Shown here piece by piece: positions 55,519 to 63,215 of a DNA stretch of 64,000 nt (position 1 is the stretch's first letter; each line of letters starts with the position of its first letter). The position numbers were made by a program, and so were the translations under genes. The notes under the pieces are model-generated. The model saw only the letters and a list, made by a program, of their open reading frames with translations. It made no database searches and was not told the DNA's origin. The stretch lies in assembly GCA_035378955.1 (NCBI GenBank), contig DAOSUS010000002.1, positions 48,231 to 112,230 of the forward strand, given 5' to 3'. The stretch comes from Candidatus Hydrogenedens sp. Its GTDB lineage: Bacteria; Hydrogenedentota; Hydrogenedentia; Hydrogenedentales; Hydrogenedentaceae.

Positions 55519-56597
55519 TGTATAACAACGAATTAAATACAAATGTAAATAAATATACAGTTTATCTTGATGCGGTGTCGAAGACCTTTCACACATCCCA
55601 CTTTCTATATAAAGATGAAGAAACAGGGAAGAGGAGTTTGATTAAAAAGAAGGAAGCCTGCGCCGCAGATAAAATAACTTTTGGTATTATGCCCGGTGAG
55701 ATTATGGGGTTATTAGGTCCCAATGGTGCTGGAAAAACAACTACTGTAAAAATGATTTCGGGACTGGTAAAGCCGGATAGTGGAACGGTTTATGTAGATG
55801 GTATGAATGTGGAAAAGAAGCGAAAGCAGGTTCTTTCACAAATCGGGGTTGTGCTTGAAGGAACGCGGACCAGTATCTGGCCCCTGACACCTCTTGAAAA
55901 CCTTTATTATTATGGAAATTTGCGAAATGTCCGCGGGAAAGTCCTTAAAGAAAGAGCCCATCAATTGCTCGATTTTATTGGACTGAATGATAAAAAGGAT
56001 ATAGAAGTCCGTAAACTTTCACGAGGGCAAAAGCAAAAATTAGCAATATGTATCGCTTTAATTGCAGACCCCAAGATTATCCTGTTGGATGAGCCGACTA
56101 CAGGTCTGGATGTTCAAAGCAGTCGCTCGATTAAGGACAAAATTTTAGAACTAACACGGAAGCACGGTCGTTCTGTTTTAGTTACAACCCATGATATGCA
56201 TGTAGCCCAGGAACTCTGCGACCGTATTGGAATTATTAATAAAGGGAAATTAATTACCTGCAAACCTACTTCCGAACTGCTGGAACTATTTTCAAAACAA
56301 ATCTTTTCGTTACGGTTAGACCGTAATCTGGCAGATGGGGACCTGGATACCCTTGCTCCACAGATTACCCTTCTTCAAACAGACCTGACAGCAGATGGAC
56401 CTACAATTACTGTGCAGGTGCCGGAACCGTATGCAGAACGTTCGGAAGCATTATATCTTTTATTTGAAACACTCCGCAGAAAAAAATATCAATTACGCTC
56501 TATACAGCAAAAACAGGTAAATTTAGAATATATCTTTTTACAACTTACAGGAGAAAAACCCGTACTTGACGGGATAAAATTAGAAGAACAGGAATAA
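55518..56597 (+). CDS. ABC transporter ATP-binding protein of the peptide cassette
   Basis: A 359-residue ATPase with an N-terminal extension before the nucleotide domain. Walker A GPNGAGKTT at residues 67-75, signature KLSRGQKQKL, Walker B IILLDEPT and the switch His in VTTHDMH are all intact. It has a C-terminal domain of about 100 residues, as in exporters of the DrrA/NatA type. ATG 55518 overlaps the CPBP stop (TGATG), with GGAG seven bases upstream. It pairs with the permease that begins 4 bp after its stop. Confidence 0.9.
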   Translation: MYNNELNTNVNKYTVYLDAVSKTFHTSHFLYKDEETGKRSLIKKKEACAADKITFGIMPGEIMGLLGPNGAGKTTTVKMISGLVKPDSGTVYVDGMNVEKKRKQVLSQIGVVLEGTRTSIWPLTPLENLYYYGNLRNVRGKVLKERAHQLLDFIGLNDKKDIEVRKLSRGQKQKLAICIALIADPKIILLDEPTTGLDVQSSRSIKDKILELTRKHGRSVLVTTHDMHVAQELCDRIGIINKGKLITCKPTSELLELFSKQIFSLRLDRNLADGDLDTLAPQITLLQTDLTADGPTITVQVPEPYAERSEALYLLFETLRRKKYQLRSIQQKQVNLEYIFLQLTGEKPVLDGIKLEEQE

Positions 56598-56601
56598 TAT
56601 C

Positions 56602-57441
56602 ATGCTTGGCTTCTTACTTATTATGAAGGCAGAGATTATACGCGGTTGGATTATTACCCGACGCTACTGGTTTCGCACTTTGACGGGACTTATTATCGGG
56701 TATGGAATGCTCATGATACTTATCGCCGGTTTTTTTTATAGTCAGCCCGCTATAGAAAAAGGAATAAATCAACTGGATGACCCAACTCGTGCTACCAACT
56801 ATATTTTAGGTTTTATTATTGGTTTATTTGCCTTCGGTGTAATTGGTATGTTCACACAGGGTATTCAAGGTATGGCTCAAACAGGTGTGTTAGAACAATT
56901 ATGTATGAGCCCTTATGGACTGGTAACAAATTTTCTTGCCCGTGCCGTAGTTGCGTCCGTAACAACAATTTTTTATTCCGCTCTTATGGTTTACTTTGTG
57001 GTGATTAGTGTTGGTGGAAAACTATTTTTTGACCCCATCCCTGTGATTGTTTTGCTGACCTTATCCTTTATTAACCTGTTAGGGTTTGGGTTCATGGTGG
57101 GTGGACTGGTTCTTGTCTTTAAGCAAGTAGGGCAACTGACGATTATCGTGCGGATGGCATTGTTTGCATTAGCCATTTTTGCCCGCGAAGAATTTTTACA
57201 GCAAGGTTGGCTTATATCTCTTTTTATGCATGCCTTGCCTATTACAGACGCTTCTATCTGCTTAAAATATGTGCTTGTAAAAGGACAACAGGTAGCCCCG
57301 GGACAATTTATGTCTGTATTTTTCCATCCCTGCTTCTATTGGCTCTGTGCCAGTTGTATCATTTGGACATTTATTGGAATTTCCCTGTTTAAGATAATGG
57401 AAAATTATAGTAGATATAAAGGCACATTAGGGATTTATTAA
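56602..57441 (+). CDS. ABC-2 type permease of the peptide cassette
   Basis: A 279-residue membrane protein with six predicted helices. It starts with a cytoplasmic helix (MKAEIIRGWIITRRYWFRTL) and has a central GMFTQGIQGMAQTGVLEQL segment typical of ABC-2 exporters. It would form the channel for the adjacent ATPase, most likely exporting the processed peptides. Its stop shares one base with the ATG of the SPASM gene (TAATG). Confidence 0.85.
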   Translation: MLGFLLIMKAEIIRGWIITRRYWFRTLTGLIIGYGMLMILIAGFFYSQPAIEKGINQLDDPTRATNYILGFIIGLFAFGVIGMFTQGIQGMAQTGVLEQLCMSPYGLVTNFLARAVVASVTTIFYSALMVYFVVISVGGKLFFDPIPVIVLLTLSFINLLGFGFMVGGLVLVFKQVGQLTIIVRMALFALAIFAREEFLQQGWLISLFMHALPITDASICLKYVLVKGQQVAPGQFMSVFFHPCFYWLCASCIIWTFIGISLFKIMENYSRYKGTLGIY

Positions 57442-59282
57442 TGAGCAAGATAAGACCCATATATACCTTTGAACGAGAGGGGAGGTTTTTTGCAGTAGAT
57501 GTGTTTGATACCTTTTGTTTTGAATGCGACAAAATCACGCACGATACCCTGCCATATTATCCTGAAAATACACAGAATAAGATATTAAATCTCCTATCCG
57601 CACAGTATTCGGAAAAAGAACTGCTGGAAGTCTGGAATGAACTTGAATACCTTCGTTCTATCGGGTCTATTCTGAAATATCAAAAAATAGAGAACTGGGC
57701 TCAATCCCTTACACAAACTCTTCATCTCGATACCCTTTCTTTCTTGATAGATGAAAACAGCCTATCCCAAATGCAGAAGATTATTTCATTGGCTATGCTA
57801 AAAGCAGTGCCTTATATTCAGGTAAATCAAAAATTCCGTATCAATTTATGGCTTCATCAAAAATTCGAAGCACTTCAAGACATCCTCAGCGTACTACATG
57901 AACTCATCCATGAAAATTTTGCGGTTAAAGATAAAAATGTGCAGATAAATCTATACCTGCCTGTTATGGGTTATATAAAGAAGAAATTAAAGATAGAAGA
58001 TAGGGAAGAACTATTTTTAGTTTTTCCAAACATTTCTACGGAATTTATAAAGCAGATAGAAAATTTTAGTGAAACGGATTTTCTTGATTTTATAAACAGT
58101 CAAAATGGATATATTCTTTTCCTTTCGGAAGAATTGCCTTTTAGCCCGACTGTCGAGAAAATTTTTGATTATGGTGTAAAAAAAGTAATAATAGATTTAT
58201 TTGCCCCACTTGTCTTAAACCCTGATATTGAGATTGAAGCATTCTTCCGAGAATTAACGCAATTGACCTCGATGTATACGCAACAATTAAAAAAAGGGAA
58301 GCGATATATCTTGGAACCCCTTATGCAGTTATTCCGGAACATTCAACAGGGCATTCCTATAAAACGGAGAGACCCTGCAGGGTTACAGGAATGGTTTATA
58401 ACACCTACCGGCGATGTTTACGGTGGGTATTTATACTATAAAAAGAATACCTGCTTTATGGGAAATATTCAGAAAGATGAAATCCCTCTTAAAGAAACCG
58501 AAGGGCTATATCATCTGGGGGTTCATACAACACCTGCATGTATTACTTGCTGGGCTCAAAATTTCTGTGGTGGTGGACATGGAATGATACATTACCGATA
58601 TACAGGGAAAGTAAATGAGCCCAAAGAGGAATGGTGCATAGCCCAACGGCAATGGATAGAAGAAGTGATTGTTCGTTATCAAGAATTGAACAATGCAGGT
58701 ATTACCCTTTCCTCCGATATACCTGTAAATATGGATATTCAAAAGCCCGGCAAATTAACTGTTCTGAAGCATATATTCCGTAGTTTTTTTAAAGAGCAAA
58801 TTTCTATTCGACCCCTTCGACCTCAGGATGAAGATTGGCTTGCTCCATGGGAAACATGGAATAGTAATATCTATTTCACACTTAAAAATGGGAATATTTT
58901 AACAACCACAAATCATGAAAAGGAACAAGAAATTTTGAATACCGCAAGGGATTATGAGGAATGGGTTATTATTGATAAAAAGACAAAGCCTCGGGGACTA
59001 ATAAAAATACAACCTCATACAGTTCCCAATCTATCCGTAGTGTATTTATATTTTCATAATCCAAACGATTATACCAATAAAGATATTCAGGATAATTTCC
59101 AGATTCTATTTGGTCAAATCAAAAATCGTTTTCCTAAAAATCGCTGGCTTATCTATGTTAATCCTGACGACACACCGCTGGTCTCTTTTATTGAAAAACT
59201 CCAATTCCAGAAAGCAGGCACTTTTCGGGATGCTCTATTTTTGCATAATAAATACCACCCCGTTGATATTTACATGGCATAG
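57441..59282 (+). CDS. PqqD-like / barrel / SPASM / GNAT-like multidomain protein without a radical-SAM motif
   Basis: A 613-residue protein. Residues about 8-75 resemble the PqqD-like RRE at the N-terminus of peptide maturases (FAVDVFDTF, YSEKELLEVWNELEYLRSIGSI). They contain C26 and C29. Residues 80-330 have alternating strands and helices as in a radical-SAM barrel, but there is no Cys at all between 29 and 338, so the CxxxCxxC cluster is missing. Residues about 325-410 are SPASM-like: GDVYGGYLYY, C338 (CFMGNI), C367-x2-C370-x5-C376-GGGH, and C399. Residues 454-613 start IRPLRPQDEDWLAPW, like a GNAT domain, and end in YHPVDIYMA. Last gene of the cassette. Its role as a peptide-binding modification enzyme is inferred. 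Confidence 0.75.
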   Translation: MSKIRPIYTFEREGRFFAVDVFDTFCFECDKITHDTLPYYPENTQNKILNLLSAQYSEKELLEVWNELEYLRSIGSILKYQKIENWAQSLTQTLHLDTLSFLIDENSLSQMQKIISLAMLKAVPYIQVNQKFRINLWLHQKFEALQDILSVLHELIHENFAVKDKNVQINLYLPVMGYIKKKLKIEDREELFLVFPNISTEFIKQIENFSETDFLDFINSQNGYILFLSEELPFSPTVEKIFDYGVKKVIIDLFAPLVLNPDIEIEAFFRELTQLTSMYTQQLKKGKRYILEPLMQLFRNIQQGIPIKRRDPAGLQEWFITPTGDVYGGYLYYKKNTCFMGNIQKDEIPLKETEGLYHLGVHTTPACITCWAQNFCGGGHGMIHYRYTGKVNEPKEEWCIAQRQWIEEVIVRYQELNNAGITLSSDIPVNMDIQKPGKLTVLKHIFRSFFKEQISIRPLRPQDEDWLAPWETWNSNIYFTLKNGNILTTTNHEKEQEILNTARDYEEWVIIDKKTKPRGLIKIQPHTVPNLSVVYLYFHNPNDYTNKDIQDNFQILFGQIKNRFPKNRWLIYVNPDDTPLVSFIEKLQFQKAGTFRDALFLHNKYHPVDIYMA

Positions 59283-59588
59283 AAAAACAAAAATATGCTT
59301 GGGGTGTTGTAATCTATCATACCAACAATCCGTGAAGAATGATTGAAAAAAATAAGACCAATGTGACCCGTGTGTCCCATGAGATATACGAGATAATTAA
59401 AAAAGAGAATAAAAAACTATCCCATACGATTGTGATAAACCCGATAGACACACCATACCCCATACCCATATAATAGAAAATGTATTTTATCTAATAGTGG
59501 TGAGGGTATGTCGGAAGGTGTGATCTTCCTTTTACCTTCATTTGTCTCATGGGTCACATCTGGCTCATTCTTTGTAAAGGGGAAAGTA
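59283..59588. other. Convergent intergenic region with 9-nt repeats and inverted copy
   Basis: About 300 bp between the convergent SPASM and HD-GYP genes. It carries tandem 9-mers TGTGACCCG-TGTGTCCCA at 59361-59378, followed by TGAGATATA. A reverse-strand copy at 59533-59559 reads TGAGCCAGA-TGTGACCCA-TGAGACAAA on the other strand. The two form a discontinuous inverted repeat. No open frame with coding character and no RNA gene is visible. Confidence 0.55.
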
Positions 59589-60356
59589 TTACAGGTCGTT
59601 GTCTATTTCTTTTAATTTTATTTTCGTAAAGGCATCAATTATTTGTGGGTCGAAATGTTTCCCTCGTTCTTCCAGAAGGTATTCTAATGCTTCCTCGTGT
59701 GAAGCCACACCCGTGCGGTAATTGCGTCGGGAGGTCATGGCACAGTAAACATCGAGCACTTTTAATATGCGGGAAAGAAAAGGTATCTGTTCGCCTTCAA
59801 GACCTTCGGGATACCCATCTCCATCGTAACATTCGTGGTGTGATGCAATCACCTCTACCAATTCCGGGAAGATATTCCATTCTTTCAGCATGTTGGCTCC
59901 AATGTGAGCGTGTGATTTTAAGAGCACCCATTCATCATAAGTAAGCACCGTTTTTTTCAGTAAAATATCGTTGGATATACTAAGTTTCCCAATGTCTCTT
60001 AACACACATCCATGTTCTAAAATCCACAATTGATTGGAAGTGAGGTCTAATACATTCCCTAACTCTTTTGCTAATTTTACCATGCGTTGTGCCCCACCTA
60101 AAGGAATACCTTCGCGGGCGTCAATGGCATTGGCAATTAAATAAAACAAAGCATCATATTCATTTCTAACAGTGCGTATGATATCCATCACAGTGTCTAT
60201 CTGGGAACTTTGTGTAATCGCCATCATTACACCGGAGAAAAAGGCAGATTCGTTTTGAGAATCTATAATGATAGGGGTATCATCATCTTTAAAAGCATTT
60301 TTTACTTTCTTTAAAACCTGAGGTGATAAGGTAGAAGAAACAATCCGAAAGTTCAT
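59589..60356 (-). CDS. Degenerate HD-GYP domain protein
   Basis: A 255-residue protein with a short N-terminal region (1-65) and an HD-GYP domain. The GYP part is intact (HHECYDGDGYPEGL at 173-186), but two conserved catalytic residues are changed. The HD dyad reads R120-D121 (VLRDIGK instead of LHDIGK), and the first ligand His of HSxRV is absent (GGAQRM). Without these, c-di-GMP hydrolysis is doubtful, and a binding or regulatory role is more likely. It begins 2 bp after the DUF2569-like gene ends on the same strand, so they are probably one transcript. Confidence 0.85.
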   Translation of the reverse strand: MNFRIVSSTLSPQVLKKVKNAFKDDDTPIIIDSQNESAFFSGVMMAITQSSQIDTVMDIIRTVRNEYDALFYLIANAIDAREGIPLGGAQRMVKLAKELGNVLDLTSNQLWILEHGCVLRDIGKLSISNDILLKKTVLTYDEWVLLKSHAHIGANMLKEWNIFPELVEVIASHHECYDGDGYPEGLEGEQIPFLSRILKVLDVYCAMTSRRNYRTGVASHEEALEYLLEERGKHFDPQIIDAFTKIKLKEIDNDL

Positions 60357-60358
60357 CT

Positions 60359-60889
60359 TTATGACTCCTCTTTCTTCTTGTTGCGTATTTCAGGGAAAGA
60401 ATCCGGGAAGGTAACACGAACCCTTTTGGAAAAATTGATATATAAATAACAAACAATAAAGTAAATTAAAGAACCAATGGTTTCGTATGCTATCTTGCCT
60501 AATACAAGGTCGTAGTAATCGGGTGGAAATTCGACCAAGGAGAATAAAAGAGCCATTCCGAGAACTAAGGAACATAGAAAGGAGATTAGATAGGCTTTTG
60601 TTATTCGCACAGCCCCGTTCCATAAGGATAGAATGCTTGCACCTGCGAAAATGCTGAATAAAATTACAAAAGACCGCAAACCCGATTCAACAATCAGAAA
60701 CAGCCGCAAACCGGGAATGTAATCAAAGTCACCTGAGGCGTTCTGATAATCATTTATAAGATTATAAATCCCGACGAAAGGCGTCAGGAAAATAAACACG
60801 ATACAAAAAAACAAAAGAAAACCTCGAACACCCGGTTCCGGTCCTCTTTTGATTTGTGATTCAGAACTATTTTCGCTAAACAAACTCAT
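60359..60889 (-). CDS. DUF2569-like membrane protein
   Basis: A 176-residue protein. A cytoplasmic N-terminus (1-22) contains PGVRGFLLFFCIVFI, the usual DUF2569 opening, followed by four predicted helices and a Lys-rich end (NKKKEES). The function is unknown. It lies 47 bp downstream of recD2 and 2 bp before the degenerate HD-GYP gene, all on the minus strand. Confidence 0.72.
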   Translation of the reverse strand: MSLFSENSSESQIKRGPEPGVRGFLLFFCIVFIFLTPFVGIYNLINDYQNASGDFDYIPGLRLFLIVESGLRSFVILFSIFAGASILSLWNGAVRITKAYLISFLCSLVLGMALLFSLVEFPPDYYDLVLGKIAYETIGSLIYFIVCYLYINFSKRVRVTFPDSFPEIRNKKKEES

Positions 60890-60936
60890 ATAAACAAACC
60901 ACTTTGCCTTCTATAATAATAATTTTTATTAATACA

Positions 60937-63144
60937 TTATTCTATACTATTTTGTGTTTTCATGTTAAAAAGAAAAGCCTGACGAATTCGTTCTGCAAGC
61001 AAAGTATTTCTACGAATGGATTGCGTAGATTTGACAGCCTTTTGAATTGCATGTGGAGAGCCGATAATCGTTACCATTTTTTTGGCTCGTGTAACAGCAG
61101 TGTAAAGGACATTGCGTTGTAAAAGCAAATAATGTTGTGGAAGTAGAAGGAGAATAACCACCGGGTATTCACTCCCCTGGGATTTGTGTACTGTAGCCGA
61201 ATAAGCCAGACTAATCTGGTCTAATTGTTCTTGGGTATATAAAACAGGACGGTCAGGTTCAAATGTAATGGTAATATAACCCTTATCCGTATCCACCTCC
61301 GAAATAATACCTATGTCCCCATTAAAAACATCCTTTTCATAGTTATTTTTTATCTGCATAACTTTATCCCCGATGCGAAAAGAGGTGTTTGGTATGGGTT
61401 TTCCTTTGGGATTAAGTACTTCCTGTAAACGATAGTTCAAATGATGAACACCGCCATCACCACGACGCAGAGGAGCAAGAACTTGAATATCTTTTATCGG
61501 GTTGTATCCAAATCGTTGTGGAATGCGTTCTTGAACAATATGCAAAAGAGTTTGTAATGCGGATTGACTATCTGCACGACGGATAAAGAAGAAATCTTTC
61601 TGATTGAATTCTGGGAAGGAGCCCTGATTAATTCGATGGGCATTTACGATGATACCGCTTTGAGCCGATTGACGATATATCGTTTTTAATCGAATAACAG
61701 GAAATGCCTGACTGGCTATAAGGTCAAATAAGACATTACCCGGTCCTACGGAAGGCAGTTGGTCTACATCGCCTATAAAAACGATATGAGAAGTAGATGG
61801 AACCGCACAAAGAAGATACCAGAGCAAAGTCTGGTCTATCATAGAACTTTCATCTATAATCAACAAATCGCAAGGAATTGGATTTGTCTCATCTCGAGCG
61901 GGTTTTGAGGTTTGTGGATTAAATTCAAGTAATCGGTGTATAGTGCTGGCAGGATGTCCTGTAACGGCTTCCATCTGCCTGCCTGCTCTTCCTGTGGGTG
62001 CAGATAAAACAACACGCACGGGATAATCTTTCAGGAAATATACAAGCGTTTTTATTAAGGTTGTTTTTCCAGTGCCTGGACCTCCTGTGATAACGGTTAT
62101 TTTGGAGGAAAAAACTTTTTGTAGGGCTTCCTTTTGTTCGGGGCTTAATTCGGGTAATCCTTTATGCGAAGTTGAAAAGAATTGTTGTATCGGCAAATGA
62201 GGTGGCAAACTACTCGGCGAATGATATAGCCGTTTTAAGTGTTTGACACATTCATTTTCAATAAAATAGGGGAAAGGTAGATAGACACTGTCATTTTCCA
62301 TGCATATCCTATTGGCGTCATTCATTTCCTTTAATACAGGGGCAATCTGATTTTCTTCCAGAGATAGCAATTCAGAAGTTAATGAGATAACTTCTTCATA
62401 AGGTAAGAAAACATGTCCATCATTTTCCGCATCGTGTAAGGTATAGCGAATTCCGGCTTCGATACGGCTGGGATGTTCAGGGCTAATCCCTAACTCTTTT
62501 GCGATACGGTCGGCTGTTTTAAAGCCGATACCCTGAATTTCCGATGCTATCTGAAAAGGGTCTTCTCTTAGATATGTTAAAGTTTGATTTCCGTAATGCT
62601 TGTATAATTTTGTTGCCAATCCTATAGGGATATTATATTGCTGTAAAGTAATCAGCATTTCCATAAACTCTTGCTTTTCTTTCCAAACCTCGTGGATTAT
62701 TTTTGCTCTCTTTTTCCCTAAACCCCGAACAAGAGCAAGTTTTTCTGGCTCATGATTTAGTACATGTAAGGTATCGGCCCCGAATGTTTTTATTATCCGT
62801 TCTGCATATCCACTTCCCACGCCCGGTATGGCGCCCGAAGCCAGAAATTGAGCAATGGCTTCTGCGGATGAAGGTTGAAGTAATTCCATATTTTGGGTTT
62901 GAAATTGCGGACCGAAACGAGGATGAATAATCCAATGCCCTGAAATCCGAACCGTGGCTCCTTGCGATATAGGAAGGGACTTGCCAACGATAGTGATTAG
63001 ATGATTTGTGTCTTTGCGTCGTAAACGGGCAACAAAGAAACCACTGGAAGCATGCTCGTAAACAATTTGTTCAATAAGTCCCTCAATTTCTTCGGGTCCG
63101 AACTCTTTAGGTGTAAACGGGATTTCCAGTGAATAAGGGTCCAT
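60937..63144 (-). CDS. recD2: RecD2-type ATP-dependent DNA helicase
   Basis: A 735-residue superfamily 1B 5'-3' helicase of the stand-alone RecD2 group. An N-terminal OB-like region (HASSGFFVARLRRKD) and helix-hairpin-helix segments (IPGVGSGYAERIIKTFG, LVRGLGKKRAKII, IQGIGFKTADRIAKELG) precede the motor. Helicase motifs are GGPGTGKTT, DESSM, GDVDQLPSVGPG, TVHKSQGSEYP and YTAVTRAK, all intact. There is no recB or recC neighbour. In RecD2 bacteria it acts in DNA repair. Confidence 0.95.
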   Translation of the reverse strand: MDPYSLEIPFTPKEFGPEEIEGLIEQIVYEHASSGFFVARLRRKDTNHLITIVGKSLPISQGATVRISGHWIIHPRFGPQFQTQNMELLQPSSAEAIAQFLASGAIPGVGSGYAERIIKTFGADTLHVLNHEPEKLALVRGLGKKRAKIIHEVWKEKQEFMEMLITLQQYNIPIGLATKLYKHYGNQTLTYLREDPFQIASEIQGIGFKTADRIAKELGISPEHPSRIEAGIRYTLHDAENDGHVFLPYEEVISLTSELLSLEENQIAPVLKEMNDANRICMENDSVYLPFPYFIENECVKHLKRLYHSPSSLPPHLPIQQFFSTSHKGLPELSPEQKEALQKVFSSKITVITGGPGTGKTTLIKTLVYFLKDYPVRVVLSAPTGRAGRQMEAVTGHPASTIHRLLEFNPQTSKPARDETNPIPCDLLIIDESSMIDQTLLWYLLCAVPSTSHIVFIGDVDQLPSVGPGNVLFDLIASQAFPVIRLKTIYRQSAQSGIIVNAHRINQGSFPEFNQKDFFFIRRADSQSALQTLLHIVQERIPQRFGYNPIKDIQVLAPLRRGDGGVHHLNYRLQEVLNPKGKPIPNTSFRIGDKVMQIKNNYEKDVFNGDIGIISEVDTDKGYITITFEPDRPVLYTQEQLDQISLAYSATVHKSQGSEYPVVILLLLPQHYLLLQRNVLYTAVTRAKKMVTIIGSPHAIQKAVKSTQSIRRNTLLAERIRQAFLFNMKTQNSIE

Positions 63145-63170
63145 TGAGGTAAACTTTAGTTATCTTTTAG

Positions 63171-63206
63171 GTCGGACGGGTCGGATAAGTCAGACAGGTC
63201 AGACCT
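63171..63206. repeat. Four tandem 9-nt repeats between recD2 and the Gfo/Idh/MocA gene
   Basis: Consecutive units GTCGGACGG, GTCGGATAA, GTCAGACAG and GTCAGACCT fit the pattern GTCRGAYNN with no gaps, followed by a T run. They lie just after the Gfo/Idh/MocA stop and before recD2, so they would be transcribed downstream of the former. The 9-nt period is the same as in the repeats at 59361 but the unit differs. Confidence 0.75.
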
Positions 63207-63215
63207 TTTTTATCT

